The notes below the pieces were generated by a model, which was not told the origin of the DNA, did not search any database, and worked only from the letters and a program-made list of their open reading frames with translations. This document shows, in pieces, positions 8,734-22,424 of a stretch of 64,000 bases of DNA (its first letter is position 1; the number at the start of each line of letters is the position of its first letter). This stretch comes from Stutzerimonas degradans (GTDB lineage: Bacteria > Pseudomonadota > Gammaproteobacteria > Pseudomonadales > Pseudomonadaceae), in contig NZ_JAMOHV010000009.1 of the NCBI RefSeq assembly GCF_024448505.1, positions 62,001 to 126,000 of the forward strand, read 5' to 3'. The position numbers and the translations under genes were made by a program.

Positions 8734-8740
8734 ATCTAAC
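8734..8740 (-). other. attI / cassette 1 junction core site
   Basis: GTTAGAT on the minus strand fits the GTTRRRY integron core site and marks where attI ends and cassette 1 begins. It lies between the integrase gene and the first cassette, in the normal integron arrangement. Confidence 0.75.
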
Positions 8741-8874
8741 TAATAAGTAGGCGACACAAATCGCGTAAAAAACTACGCCACATGTGTCGCATAAATTCCT
8801 TGTCGCCCTGCAGGTCCTGTCTAGCCTGAAAAACGCATCAACAGATGCGACATGAATCAGGGAGCAACAGCGAC
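8741..8874. promoter_or_regulatory. attI and integrase promoter region
   Basis: Contains the inverted repeat GCGACACA (8751-8758) / TGTGTCGC (8783-8790) and further GCGACA-type copies near 8847 and 8871, as expected of integrase-binding sites in attI. A cassette promoter reading leftward should be here or in intI, but I cannot identify it with confidence. No clear LexA box is seen. Confidence 0.5.
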
Positions 8875-9306
8875 ATGGATAACAAGCCTAGGCTGCTCGA
8901 CCAGGTGCGAGGGCAGATTCGATTGCGACACTATTCGATTCGTACCGAAGCTGTCTATTTGGAGTGGATCAGGCGCTTCATTCGTTCTCATAAGTACCGA
9001 CATCCAATGGGCGCGTCTGAAGTGGAGGCCTTTCTCAGTGATCTGGCGGTGCGCCGTGATGTTTCGGCGTCCACGCAGAACCAAGCGCTGTCGGCGATTC
9101 TGTTTCTGTACAAGCAGGTGTTGCAGATAGAGTTGCCTTGGCTGGAGGGTGTGATCAGGGCGAAGCACGCATTTGCTGAGAGCGGCCAGGACATTCGCAC
9201 GGTGCAGGAGCTGCTCGGCCATGCCGATGTGAAAACCACGCAGATCTACACCCATGTCCTCAATCGCGGTGGCCTAGCGGTGCTCAGTCCGCTCGACCGC
9301 CCATGA
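8875..9306 (+). pseudogene. intI: Integron integrase IntI with large internal deletion
   Basis: The frame is open (143 codons, ATG at 8875 after GGGAGC) but the protein is a splice of two ends of an integron tyrosine recombinase. Residues 1-97 are the SAM-like N-terminal domain ([19 protein letters not shown] to [11 protein letters not shown]). At about residue 97 it jumps to [20 protein letters not shown] with the nucleophile Tyr near 125 (QIYTHVL). The usual length is about 320, so around 170 residues are gone, including the first catalytic Arg, the Lys, the integron-specific insert and the HxxR box. It cannot be catalytic. Confidence 0.85.
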
Positions 9307-9334
9307 AAAAGCCCCGCATGAGCGGGGCTTCTTT
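9307..9334. terminator. Bidirectional hairpin between intI and rimO
   Basis: GCCCCGC and GCGGGGC pair around a 4-base ATGA loop, with A-rich and T-rich flanks on the two sides. It can end transcription from both convergent genes. Confidence 0.8.
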
Positions 9335-9348
9335 GGCAGGCGCGGTGA

Positions 9349-10674
9349 TCAGATCACTTCGGCCCAGAGGTCGTACTCGTCGGCGTCGGTGACGCGTACA
9401 CGGACTTTGTCGCCCGGCTGCAGCGGCTGTTCGCTGTCGACGTAGACCATGCCGTCGATTTCCGGTGCGTCGGCCCAGGAGCGGCCGATGGCGCCGTCTT
9501 CGTCCACTTCGTCGATCAGCACGTCCATTTCGCGGCCGACCTTCAGCTGCAGGCGCGCGGCGCTGATGGCTTGCTGGTGGGCCATGAAGCGGTCCCAGCG
9601 GTCCTGCTTGATCTCGTCCGGCACCGGCTCCAGGCCCATCGCCTCGGCCGGTGCACCATCGACCGGCGAGTACTGGAAGCAGCCGACGCGGTCGAGCTGG
9701 GCTTCAGTCAGCCAGTCGAGCAGGTACTGGAAGTCCTCTTCGGTCTCGCCGGGGAAGCCGACGATGAAGGTGGAGCGGATGGTCAGCTCGGGGCAGATCT
9801 CGCGCCACTTCTGGATGCGCGCCAGGGTCTTGTCCTCGAAGGCCGGGCGCTTCATGGCCTTGAGCACCTTCGGGCTGGCGTGCTGGAAGGGGATGTCCAG
9901 GTACGGCAGGATCTTGCCGGCGGCCATCAGCGGGATCACGTCGTCGACGTTCGGGTACGGATAGACGTAGTGCAGGCGCACCCATACGCCCATCTTGCCC
10001 AGCGCTTCGCACAGTTCGAGCATGCGCGTCTTGACCGGCTGGCCGTCCCAGAAGTCGAGCTTGTACTTGAGGTCCACGCCGTAGGCGCTGGTGTCCTGGC
10101 TGATCACCAGAATCTCCTTCACGCCAGCCTTGACCAGCCGCTCGGCCTCGGACAGCACGTCACCGACCGGGCGGCTGACCAGCTTGCCGCGCATCGACGG
10201 GATGATGCAGAAGCTGCAGCTGTGGTTGCAGCCTTCGGAAATCTTCAGGTAGGCGTAGTGGCGCGGGGTGAGCTTGATGCCCTGCGGCGGCACGAGGTCG
10301 ATGAAGGGATCGTGCTCGATGCTCGGCGGCACCACTTCATGCACCGCGTTGACCACCTGCTCGTATTGCTGCGGGCCGGTGACGGCCAGCACGCTGGGGT
10401 GCACGCCGCGGATGTTGTTCTCGTCCACGCCCATGCAGCCGGTGACGATCACTTTGCCGTTCTCAGCGATCGCCTCGCCGATGGCGTCCAGTGATTCGGC
10501 CTTGGCGCTGTCGATGAAACCGCAGGTGTTGACCACCACCACATCGGCATCCTCGTAGGACGGCACGATCTGGTAACCCTCCATGCGCAGCTGGGTGAGG
10601 ATGCGCTCGGAGTCAACGGTTGCTTTCGGGCAGCCGAGGGACACGAACCCTACGCTTGGAACTTTATTCGACAT
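9349..10674 (-). CDS. rimO: Ribosomal protein S12 methylthiotransferase RimO
   Basis: A 441-residue radical-SAM methylthiotransferase that modifies an aspartate of ribosomal protein S12. In order: the UPF0004 domain with cluster-binding cysteines (SLGCPK, NTCGF, TGCMG), the radical-SAM CxxxCxxC motif in [15 protein letters not shown] near residue 150, and a C-terminal TRAM domain. Length and start ([20 protein letters not shown]) are standard. It stands alone, convergent with the dead integrase, and marks the return to core-genome composition. Confidence 0.96.
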   Translation of the reverse strand: MSNKVPSVGFVSLGCPKATVDSERILTQLRMEGYQIVPSYEDADVVVVNTCGFIDSAKAESLDAIGEAIAENGKVIVTGCMGVDENNIRGVHPSVLAVTGPQQYEQVVNAVHEVVPPSIEHDPFIDLVPPQGIKLTPRHYAYLKISEGCNHSCSFCIIPSMRGKLVSRPVGDVLSEAERLVKAGVKEILVISQDTSAYGVDLKYKLDFWDGQPVKTRMLELCEALGKMGVWVRLHYVYPYPNVDDVIPLMAAGKILPYLDIPFQHASPKVLKAMKRPAFEDKTLARIQKWREICPELTIRSTFIVGFPGETEEDFQYLLDWLTEAQLDRVGCFQYSPVDGAPAEAMGLEPVPDEIKQDRWDRFMAHQQAISAARLQLKVGREMDVLIDEVDEDGAIGRSWADAPEIDGMVYVDSEQPLQPGDKVRVRVTDADEYDLWAEVI

Positions 10675-10818
10675 GACAGGCCGGGCCTCGGTGATGCGGC
10701 AGGGGAAAAATGGCGCGAGATTATACAGCGATCCGCGCCTTTTCGATGCCCGTCGCGATGCCGAATATCAGCTCGTACCATGGCCCGCCTGCAACGGATC
10801 GCCGTGGTGGCACGGCGA

Positions 10819-11934
10819 TCAGCCGCGGTAGTAGCGTTGCGGCACGAACGGCGTCTTGGACACTTTCATCGGCACGCGCTTGCCACGCACCACGGCCCAG
10901 ACCTCGCTGTCGAGCGCAGCATGGCTGCTGGCGACATAACCCATCGCCAATGGCGCGCCCAGGCTGGGACCGAAGCCGCCACTGGTGACCTGGCCGATCG
11001 GGCTGCCATCGGCATCGACGATCTCGGCACCTTCGCGTACCGGCATGCGGTCCTGCGGCAATAGGCCGACGCGCTTGCTCGGCACGCCGTCGCGCTGCTG
11101 GGCGAAGATGCGTTCGGCACCCGGGAAGCCGCCGGCCCGCGCGCCATCGGCGCGGCGTACCTTGGAGATGGCCCACAGCAGGCTGGCATCGATGGGGGTG
11201 GTGGCGCTGCTCATGTCGTGGCCATACAGGCACAGGCCGGCTTCCAGGCGCAGCGAGTCGCGCGCGCCGAGGCCAATCGGCTGGACTTCCGGCTCGGCCA
11301 GCAGGGCGCGGGCGAGCTGTTCGGCGGCGACCGCCGGTACGGAAATCTCGAAACCGTCCTCGCCGGTGTAGCCGGAGCGGCTGACATAGCAGTCGATGCC
11401 GGCCACGGCGACCCGCGCGAAGTTCATGAAGGTCATCTTCGTCACGTCCGGCGCCAGGCGCGCCAGCACGTCGACGGCGCGCGGTCCCTGCAGGGCGAGC
11501 AGCGCGCGCGACTCGAACAGCGATTCGATCTCGCAGCGGTCGCCGATGTGTTTGCGCAGATGGGTAAGGTCCTGCTCCTTGCAGGCGGCGTTGACCACCA
11601 GGAACAGCCGGTCGTTGCCCAGGTTGGCGACCATCAGATCGTCGAGGATGCCGCCGTTCTCGTCGGTGAACAGCGCGTAGCGCTGCATGCCCACCGGCAG
11701 GTCGATGATGTCCACCGGCACCAGGCTTTCCAGCGCGGCCGCGGCCTGCGGGCCGTGCAGCAGGATCTGGCCCATGTGCGAGACGTCGAACAGACCGGCC
11801 TGCTCGCGGCAGTGCAGGTGTTCCTTGAGCACGCCCAGCGGGTATTGCACCGGCATGTCGTAGCCGGCGAACGGAACCATCTTGGCGCCCAGTTCCAGAT
11901 GTAGGGCGTGCAGCGGAGTTTTTTCCAGGGACAT
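10819..11934 (-). CDS. gcvT: Glycine cleavage system T protein (aminomethyltransferase)
   Basis: A 371-residue GcvT, which transfers the methylene of lipoyl-bound aminomethyl to tetrahydrofolate and releases ammonia. The start MSLEKTPLHALHLELGAK at 11934 is typical; ten codons of open frame upstream are not. Conserved segments GYDMPVQYP, LFDVSHMGQ and RSGYTGEDGFEI are present. It is the last gene of the glycine operon on the minus strand, about 100 bp after sdaA. Confidence 0.94.
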   Translation of the reverse strand: MSLEKTPLHALHLELGAKMVPFAGYDMPVQYPLGVLKEHLHCREQAGLFDVSHMGQILLHGPQAAAALESLVPVDIIDLPVGMQRYALFTDENGGILDDLMVANLGNDRLFLVVNAACKEQDLTHLRKHIGDRCEIESLFESRALLALQGPRAVDVLARLAPDVTKMTFMNFARVAVAGIDCYVSRSGYTGEDGFEISVPAVAAEQLARALLAEPEVQPIGLGARDSLRLEAGLCLYGHDMSSATTPIDASLLWAISKVRRADGARAGGFPGAERIFAQQRDGVPSKRVGLLPQDRMPVREGAEIVDADGSPIGQVTSGGFGPSLGAPLAMGYVASSHAALDSEVWAVVRGKRVPMKVSKTPFVPQRYYRG

Positions 11935-12038
11935 TGCTCGTTCCTCAATTTGAAGGAGCCGCAAACTGCAACCGCGCGCCGCAGGTGAACATGACGCTTC
12001 ACGTGCCGTGTGCCGATGTCAGCTTGCCGCTGCTTTTT

Positions 12039-13415
<1,377 letters not shown>

Positions 13416-13473
13416 GGCGTGTACTCCAATTGCGGGAGCCGTACCAGCGGCCCGCGCAACATCGATGGCCTGG

Positions 13474-14727
13474 TTATTCAACATAGACGGGGAACGTCGC
13501 GCAGAGGTCGGTGACCTGGGCTTTGACGCGCTCGATCACCGCCGGATTGTCGATGTCATCGAGGATGTCGCAGATCCAGCCGGCCAGTTCGCGGCACTCG
13601 CCCTCGCCGAAACCGCGCGTGGTCACCGCCGGCGTACCGATGCGGATGCCCGAGGTCACGAACGGCGACTGCGGGTCGTTGGGCACGGCGTTCTTGTTCA
13701 CGGTGATATGCGCGCTGCCCAGCGCCGCATCGGCGGCCTTGCCGGTCAGGCCCTGGCGAATCAGGCTGACCAGCATCAGGTGATTGTCGGTACCGCCGGA
13801 CACCACGTCATAACCGCGGCCGACGAAGACTTCGGCCATCGCGCGGGCGTTCTGTACCACCTGCGCCTGGTAGTCGCGAAAGCCCGGCTCCAGCGCCTCC
13901 TTGAAACACACCGCCTTGGCGGCGATCACGTGCATCAGCGGGCCGCCCTGGGCGCCCGGGAACACGGCGGAGTTGAGCTTCTTCTCGATCTCCTCGTTCT
14001 TCTTCGCCAGGATCAGACCACCACGCGGGCCGCGCAGGGTCTTGTGGGTGGTGGTGGTGACCACGTCGGCGAACGGCACCGGGTTGGGATACAGCCCGGC
14101 CGCGACCAGCCCGGCGACGTGGGCCATGTCGACGAACAGGTAGGCGCCGACCTTGTCGGCAATCGCGCGGAAACGGGCGAAATCCAGGACGCGGGAATAG
14201 GCGGAGAAGCCGGCGACGATCATCTTCGGCTTGTGCTCGACGGCCAGGCGCTCGACCTCGTCATAGTCGATCAGGCCCTGCTCATCGATACCGTATTGCA
14301 CGGCGTTGTACAGCTTGCCCGAGGAGGAAACCTTGGCGCCGTGGGTCAGGTGGCCGCCGTGGGCCAGGCTCATGCCGAGCAGGGTGTCGCCGGCGTTGAG
14401 CAATGCCAGGTACACCGCGCTGTTGGCCGAGGAGCCCGAATGCGGCTGGACGTTGGCGTAGTCGGCGCCGAACAGCTCCTTGGCGCGGTCGATGGCCAGC
14501 TGCTCGACCACGTCGACGTACTCGCAACCGCCGTAGTAGCGCTTGCCCGGGTAGCCTTCGGCGTACTTGTTGGTCAGGCCGCTGCCCTGAGCCTGCATGA
14601 CTTGCGGGCTGGTGTAGTTTTCCGAGGCGATCAGCTCGATGTGGTCTTCCTGGCGGCGGTCTTCGGCCGCGATGGCCTGGGCCAGCGCCGGGTCGTACTG
14701 GGTCAGCGTCAGGTTTTTGTGGAACAT
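13474..14727 (-). CDS. glyA: Serine hydroxymethyltransferase
   Basis: A 417-residue PLP enzyme that interconverts glycine and serine with methylene-tetrahydrofolate. The start [15 protein letters not shown] at 14727 follows an AGAGGTG ribosome site; an in-frame GTG three codons earlier is less likely. The PLP lysine lies in [16 protein letters not shown]. In this operon it is the glycine-catabolic copy (glyA2 type); a biosynthetic copy should exist elsewhere. Confidence 0.96.
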   Translation of the reverse strand: MFHKNLTLTQYDPALAQAIAAEDRRQEDHIELIASENYTSPQVMQAQGSGLTNKYAEGYPGKRYYGGCEYVDVVEQLAIDRAKELFGADYANVQPHSGSSANSAVYLALLNAGDTLLGMSLAHGGHLTHGAKVSSSGKLYNAVQYGIDEQGLIDYDEVERLAVEHKPKMIVAGFSAYSRVLDFARFRAIADKVGAYLFVDMAHVAGLVAAGLYPNPVPFADVVTTTTHKTLRGPRGGLILAKKNEEIEKKLNSAVFPGAQGGPLMHVIAAKAVCFKEALEPGFRDYQAQVVQNARAMAEVFVGRGYDVVSGGTDNHLMLVSLIRQGLTGKAADAALGSAHITVNKNAVPNDPQSPFVTSGIRIGTPAVTTRGFGEGECRELAGWICDILDDIDNPAVIERVKAQVTDLCATFPVYVE

Positions 14728-14792
14728 GTTCTTCACCTCTTGTAGGGAGCGGGCGCGACGAGGGTCGCGCCTCGAATCAGCGGTTCGCGCCT

Positions 14793-16166
14793 TCAGCGCT
14801 CGAAGGACACGGCCGCCTGTATACGGCGGCGGGCGAAATATTCACGGGTGAGCTTGACCACCACCGGGCTGAGCAGCACCAAGGAGATCAGGTTGGGGAT
14901 GGCCATCAGGCCATTGAGGGTGTCGGCGACCAGCCAGGCGAAGTCGAGCTGGGCGACGGCGCCGAAGGGAATCGCCACGACCCAGAGCACGCGGAACGGC
15001 AGGATCGATTTGGTGCCGACCAGGTATTCCCAGCAGCGTTCGCCGTAGTAGCTCCAGCCGAGGATGGTGGTGTAGCTGAACACCACCAGCGACAGCGCCA
15101 ATACGTACTGGCCGACGCCCGGCAAGGCGGTCTCGAAGGCCGCGCTGGACAGTGCCGCACCGCTGGCGCCGCTGGTCCAGACGCCGGTGGTGAGGATCAC
15201 CAGTGCGGTCATCGAGCAGACGATGATGGTGTCGATGAAGGTGCCCAGCATGCCGATCAGCCCCGAGCGCACCGAGCAACGGGTGGTGCCGGCAGCCTGC
15301 GCGATACCGGCAGTGCCCAGGCCCGCTTCGTTGGAGAAAATGCCGCGCGCCACACCGAAGCGGATCGCCGCCATCACCGCTGCGCCGGCGAAGCCGCCGG
15401 TAGCCGCTGCCGGGCTGAAGGCGTGGTCGAAGATCAGGGCGAAGGCGCCCGGGATGGCCTGATAGTTGAGTGCCAGCACGGTCAGCGAAGCGACGACGTA
15501 GCCGACGCACATGAACGGCACCAGCATCTCGGCGACCTTGCCGATGCGCCGGACGCCGCCGAGGATCACCATTCCGGTGACGACCATGGTCGCCACGCCG
15601 GTGGCCCAGTCCGGAATGCCGAACGAGCCCTGCAGCGCGTCGGCCATGCTGTTGACCTGCACCATGTTGCCGATGCCGAAACCTGCCAGGCCGCCGAACA
15701 GCGCGAAGGCGCCGCCCATCCAGGCCCACCGGCTGCCCAGGCCGTTTTTGATGGCGTACATCGGCCCGCCGACATGCTCGCCGCGCTCGTCCTTCTCGCG
15801 GTAATGCACGGCCAGAACCACTTCGCAGTATTTGGTGGCCATGCCCACCAGCGCCGTACACCACATCCAGAACACCGCGCCGGGGCCGCCGAGGAAGATC
15901 GCCGTGGCCACGCCCGCGATGTTGCCAGTGCCGACGGTAGCGGCCAGACAGGTCATCAGCGCCTGGAACGGGCTGATCTCGCCGGATTCGTCATCGTCCT
16001 TGTGGCGCCCTTTCCAGAGCAGGGCGAAGCCGGCCGGGATGTTCAGCCAGGGCATGAATTTCAGATAGATCATCAGGAACAGACCGGTGCCCAGGATCAG
16101 CACCAGCATGGGTACGCCCCAGACAAGGGCATTGATGTCGTTTACCAACGTATTGAGGGTTTCCAT
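14793..16166 (-). CDS. Sodium:alanine/glycine symporter, AgcS family
   Basis: A 457-residue inner-membrane carrier with about ten hydrophobic segments and the AgcS signature ([36 protein letters not shown]). The family takes up alanine or glycine with Na+ and belongs to the APC superfamily. It is co-directional between gcvP and glyA with gaps of 175 and 65 bp, so it is probably in the glycine operon and imports its inducer and substrate. The P. aeruginosa gcs2 operon as I know it lacks a transporter at this place. Confidence 0.93.
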   Translation of the reverse strand: METLNTLVNDINALVWGVPMLVLILGTGLFLMIYLKFMPWLNIPAGFALLWKGRHKDDDESGEISPFQALMTCLAATVGTGNIAGVATAIFLGGPGAVFWMWCTALVGMATKYCEVVLAVHYREKDERGEHVGGPMYAIKNGLGSRWAWMGGAFALFGGLAGFGIGNMVQVNSMADALQGSFGIPDWATGVATMVVTGMVILGGVRRIGKVAEMLVPFMCVGYVVASLTVLALNYQAIPGAFALIFDHAFSPAAATGGFAGAAVMAAIRFGVARGIFSNEAGLGTAGIAQAAGTTRCSVRSGLIGMLGTFIDTIIVCSMTALVILTTGVWTSGASGAALSSAAFETALPGVGQYVLALSLVVFSYTTILGWSYYGERCWEYLVGTKSILPFRVLWVVAIPFGAVAQLDFAWLVADTLNGLMAIPNLISLVLLSPVVVKLTREYFARRRIQAAVSFER

Positions 16167-16341
16167 AACTACTCCAATCTTGTTTTTATTTGGTAGCCGG
16201 TTATTGGCGTGGCCCGGAGGCGGTGGGTGCTTGTGGCTCCCGTGTTGTTATGGGTACGGATTGGTAGTGAGGACACTGGCCGGCGTGCGGCGGGGGATCG
16301 CCCCGCCCGCAGGCCGGCTTCCGGTCGAGGCCGGGGGCGCG

Positions 16342-19200
<2,859 letters not shown>

Positions 19201-19209
19201 CGGGCCTCC

Positions 19210-19593
19210 TCAGACATCGTCGCTGGCGTTAAGCAGACGGTCGTAGGCGGCCTGGTCGAGCAGATCGGCCACGGCGCTGGCGTCTTGCGGGCGGAAGCGG
19301 AAGAACCAGCCATCCTGCAGCGGCGAGCTGTTGACCAGCTCCGGGCTGGCTTCCAGCGCGGGGTTGACCTCGACGATCTCGCCTTGCAGCGGCATGGCGA
19401 TATTGCTGGCGGCCTTCACCGACTCCAGTACCGCGACCTCGTCACCGGCAGCGTATTCCTGCAGCTCCGGCAGCTGCACGAAAACCACATCCCCCAGCGC
19501 TTCCTGGGCGAACGGTGTGATACCCACGGTGACCAGGCCGTCGCTATCCAGACACAGCCATTCGTGATCGGCCGTAAAACGCAATTCGCTCAT
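19210..19593 (-). CDS. gcvH: Glycine cleavage system H protein
   Basis: A 127-residue lipoyl carrier. The lipoylated lysine is residue 60 in VLESVKAASNIAMP. The N-terminal FTADHEWL and the C-terminal GWFFRFRP are typical. It is the first gene of the operon and is preceded by a sigma-54 promoter and GcsR-like sites, so glycine-induced expression is expected. Confidence 0.96.
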   Translation of the reverse strand: MSELRFTADHEWLCLDSDGLVTVGITPFAQEALGDVVFVQLPELQEYAAGDEVAVLESVKAASNIAMPLQGEIVEVNPALEASPELVNSSPLQDGWFFRFRPQDASAVADLLDQAAYDRLLNASDDV

Positions 19594-19683
19594 GGGTGAA
19601 CTCCTGACTCTTGTTAGGGGCCCGCGACAATCCGCAGCGGGTGGAAAGGCTCGTGCGTTGCAGCGAGCGATTACCCTGATCAG

Positions 19684-19699
19684 AGCAAGGACAATGCCT
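19684..19699 (-). promoter_or_regulatory. Sigma-54 promoter of the glycine operon
   Basis: On the minus strand AGGCATTGTCCTTGCT has the invariant GG (19697-19698) and GC (19685-19686) exactly 10 bases apart, close to the consensus GGCAC-N5-TTGC. It lies about 92 bases upstream of the gcvH start and just downstream of three enhancer-like sites. Confidence 0.75.
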
Positions 19700-19763
19700 G
19701 ATTTGAAATATCCTTATAAATCAGTAGCTTGTCCAATTCGTGAGCAAGCCGTCGTGATCGATC

Positions 19764-19781
19764 TGGAGCGATTTCGATACA
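19764..19781. promoter_or_regulatory. GcsR-like site 1
   Basis: TGGAGCGATTTCGATACA has the 7-4-7 layout of the published P. aeruginosa GcsR site (TGTAACG-N4-CGTTCCG, from memory). It is the weakest match of the three and the nearest to the promoter. Confidence 0.5.
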
Positions 19782-19833
19782 GCTGAGGCGACAGAGCGCA
19801 CGCCAGCGTGCGCAGTCGGCCGCTTTGATGCTC

Positions 19834-19851
19834 TGTAACGATTTCATTCCG
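19834..19851. promoter_or_regulatory. GcsR-like site 2
   Basis: TGTAACGATTTCATTCCG matches the known GcsR site at all but one of the 14 specified positions. It lies about 135 bp upstream of the -24 element, a usual enhancer distance. Confidence 0.75.
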
Positions 19852-19853
19852 TT

Positions 19854-19871
19854 TGTAGCGAAATCGAAACG
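19854..19871. promoter_or_regulatory. GcsR-like site 3
   Basis: TGTAGCGAAATCGAAACG starts 20 bp after site 2 starts, about two helical turns, so two bound dimers would lie on the same DNA face. Confidence 0.6.
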
Positions 19872-19921
19872 GCTCTGGAGCCAATGCGACATGGGCGCTG
19901 AGCGGGGCGTTTGGCGACCGC

Positions 19922-21451
19922 TTACCGGGAGGGAATGCCGTACTTGCGCAGGCGCATGGCGATGGCCGTGTGCGAGGTGCGCAGACGCGTAGCCAGCAGG
20001 CGGCTGGAGGGGTAGCTGGCGTAGAGCGTTTCCAGCAGTTCGCGCTCGAACTGGCTGACCGCTTCGCTGAGGCTGCCGACTTCCTCGGTAGGCACGGCGG
20101 TGGTGGTGCAGGCGATGTCCAGATCGCTGATTTCCACTGCGCTGCCTTCGCAGATTGCCGCGGCGCGGAAGATCACGTTCTGCAATTGCCGCACGTTGCC
20201 CGGCCATTGGTTGGCCAGCAGCGCCGGATAGGTGGCCGGCACCAGGCGGCAGGGTGTGCGGCGAATCTGCGCGCAGGCCTGTTCGAGGAAATGCCGGGCC
20301 AGCTGCAGGATGTCCTCGCCACGCTCGCGCAGCGGTGGCACCGCGAGGGTGAGCACGTTGAGGCGGTAGAACAGGTCTTCGCGGAAATGGCCTTCATCGA
20401 CCATGCGCTGCAGGTCGCGGTGCGTGGCGCTGAGAATGCGCACGTCCACGCGGATCTCGCGCTCGCCGCCGACGCGACGGAAGCTGCCGTCGCTGAGAAA
20501 GCGCAGCAGCTTGGCCTGCAGATAGGGCGACATCTCGCCGATCTCGTCGAGAAATACCGTGCCCTGGTGCGCCAGTTCCAGCAGGCCCGGCTTGCCACCG
20601 CGTTGGGCGCCGGTGAAAGCGCCGGGCGCATAGCCGAACAGCTCGCTTTCGGCGAGGTTTTCCGGCAGCGCCGCGCAGTTCAGCGCGAGGAAAGGCGCGT
20701 TACGCCGCGCGCTCAGCGTGTGGCAGGCACGCGCCACCAGCTCCTTGCCGGTGCCGGTTTCGCCCTGAATCAACAATGGCGCATCCAGGCTGGCGACACG
20801 CAGCACGCGCGCCTTGAGGGTGCGCAGCGGCGGCGAATCGCCGAGCAGCGCATCCAGGCCTTCGGCGTGGTCATGATGCAGCGCTGCCAGGCGGCCGCCG
20901 ATACGGTTCGGTGTGTAAAGCGTCAGCAGCGCGCCGGCCAGCTGATGCGCACCCGACAGGTCGGGATCGCTGATGGGCATGGCGTCGAGCAGCAGCGACT
21001 GGCCTTCGAGCGTGACCTCGTGCATCGGCAGGCGAAAGCCATGCGCCACCAGATTGCTGTGCAACTGCGCATCGCCGAACAGCGCGCTCAACGGCTGGCC
21101 CTGCGGATCGTGGCCGGCCAGCTCGATCAGCGCGGGGTTGGCCAGCAACACCTGGCCGCTGGCATTCACCGCCAGCACCGGATCGGGCATGGCGGCGAGC
21201 AGCGCATAGAGCTGCAGGTTGCGTTGCTGGCCCGGCAGGAGGTCGACCACCTCGACCGCGCGTACACCCCGCACGTTGAACAGCGCCTCGCGCAGTTCTT
21301 CGAGTACCTCGGCACTGAGCGCGGGCGCGTCGATATAGACATGCGGTGGAATCATCTCCACCGCATCGAGGTTGAGGTTGCGTCCGCCGAGCAGCGCAAG
21401 AACTTCCTGGGTGATGCCGACGCGATCGATGAAGGTGACGTGGATGCGCAT
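19922..21451 (-). CDS. gcsR: TyrR-like sigma-54 enhancer-binding protein GcsR
   Basis: A 509-residue activator. Domains in order: ACT (1-70, MRIHVTFIDRVGITQEVLAL), a PAS domain (about 80-190), an AAA+ domain (about 205-435) with Walker A GETGTGKELVARA, the sigma-54 contact loop GAFTGAQ and Walker B FLDEIGEM, and a TyrR-type helix-turn-helix at the C-terminus (RLLATRLRTSHTAIAMRLRK). The layout and position match P. aeruginosa GcsR, which turns on the gcs2 operon in response to glycine. It is co-directional with the operon, separated from it by the promoter region. Confidence 0.92.
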   Translation of the reverse strand: MRIHVTFIDRVGITQEVLALLGGRNLNLDAVEMIPPHVYIDAPALSAEVLEELREALFNVRGVRAVEVVDLLPGQQRNLQLYALLAAMPDPVLAVNASGQVLLANPALIELAGHDPQGQPLSALFGDAQLHSNLVAHGFRLPMHEVTLEGQSLLLDAMPISDPDLSGAHQLAGALLTLYTPNRIGGRLAALHHDHAEGLDALLGDSPPLRTLKARVLRVASLDAPLLIQGETGTGKELVARACHTLSARRNAPFLALNCAALPENLAESELFGYAPGAFTGAQRGGKPGLLELAHQGTVFLDEIGEMSPYLQAKLLRFLSDGSFRRVGGEREIRVDVRILSATHRDLQRMVDEGHFREDLFYRLNVLTLAVPPLRERGEDILQLARHFLEQACAQIRRTPCRLVPATYPALLANQWPGNVRQLQNVIFRAAAICEGSAVEISDLDIACTTTAVPTEEVGSLSEAVSQFERELLETLYASYPSSRLLATRLRTSHTAIAMRLRKYGIPSR

Positions 21452-21527
21452 GGGTGAGCCGGAGCGATTGCGGGAGAGAGCAAGTATGCCGCTATTCGCC
21501 GCGCCTCACACGCGGGCGAACGGAGCG

Positions 21528-22424
21528 CTATTTCGACAGGAAGGTCGGCTCGGTCAGGGGCAGCGACTCGGCCTCCAGGCCCAGGCGCTGCGCGTCGGAC
21601 AGGTCGCGAACCGCCTCGCGGGCGGCCACGCCGGCGTTGGCGCGATATTCACTCGGGGTGCAGCCGACGAGCTGTTTGAACGCCCGGGCGAAGTAGGACG
21701 GATCGCGAAAGCCCGCCTCGTAACCGATGGTGGTGATGGACATCCGGCTGTTGTCGAGCCGGTCCTTGGCCAGTTCCAGGCGCTTGCCCAGCACGTACTC
21801 CTGGTAGCAGACGCCGTGCACGTCCTTGAACAGGCGGCTGAAGCGCGAGGGCGTCATGCCGCACAGCTGCGCCAGGTCTCGCTGGTCGATGTTCTCGCAC
21901 AGGTGCTGGTCGATGTAATGCAGCGCGCGGGCGAGCGACTGGTGTTTCTGGTGATCGGCAGTCAGCCGGATGCTGGCCGGCAGGTCAGGGAAGTGCTCGC
22001 TGGGCATCTTGCGCTTGCCGCCTTCTGGCTGCTGGCGCAGCTCGCACAGCGCTTGCAGCGCCTGACGATAGCGCTGCAGCTCGGCGGTGGGCAGCGGCAG
22101 CGTGAGGTATTCCCAGACGCCCGAGCGCATCGCCCACACCGCCAGCTCCTCGGAGTGCTGCACGGTGAACATGGTGATCGGGATCGACGGCGCGGCGCGC
22201 TTGACCTGCTGCAGCTGGTTCAGGCCGAGCACGTCGGGGCGATCGTAGTGCATGCAGATCATGTCGATCCGGCGGTTGTGCGGGCTCGCGACGAGGCTGT
22301 GGCTCTGTAGCAGACGGCATTCGGCGAACGGGGTGAACTGTTGCATCAGCGTCGCGGTACTGCGGTCATGGGACAGGTCGAGCCAGAGCAACAAAGGAAG
22401 GGTGGGCGAGTTTGACTTCTGCAC
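21528..22424 (-). CDS. AraC-type regulator with degenerate receiver-like domain
   Basis: A 298-residue protein. Residues 1-130 look like a response-regulator receiver (PLLLWLDLSHD, ITMFTVQHSEELAVWAMRSG, WEYLTLPLP), but the usual Lys before the last Pro is not there and no clear phospho-Asp is seen. Residues 190-270 form an AraC double helix-turn-helix (LAQLCGMTPSRFSRLFKDVH, IGYEAGFRDPSYFARAFKQ). It is divergent from flp across a 310-bp region, so it probably controls the tad locus. The known P. aeruginosa tad regulator, PprB, is of a different type. Confidence 0.75.
   Translation of the reverse strand: MQKSNSPTLPLLLWLDLSHDRSTATLMQQFTPFAECRLLQSHSLVASPHNRRIDMICMHYDRPDVLGLNQLQQVKRAAPSIPITMFTVQHSEELAVWAMRSGVWEYLTLPLPTAELQRYRQALQALCELRQQPEGGKRKMPSEHFPDLPASIRLTADHQKHQSLARALHYIDQHLCENIDQRDLAQLCGMTPSRFSRLFKDVHGVCYQEYVLGKRLELAKDRLDNSRMSITTIGYEAGFRDPSYFARAFKQLVGCTPSEYRANAGVAAREAVRDLSDAQRLGLEAESLPLTEPTFLSK

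Noticed and set aside
8751..8790. GCGACACA/TGTGTCGC as a LexA box controlling intI
   Set aside because: It does not fit CTGT-N8-ACAG; integrase-binding repeats in attI are the better explanation.
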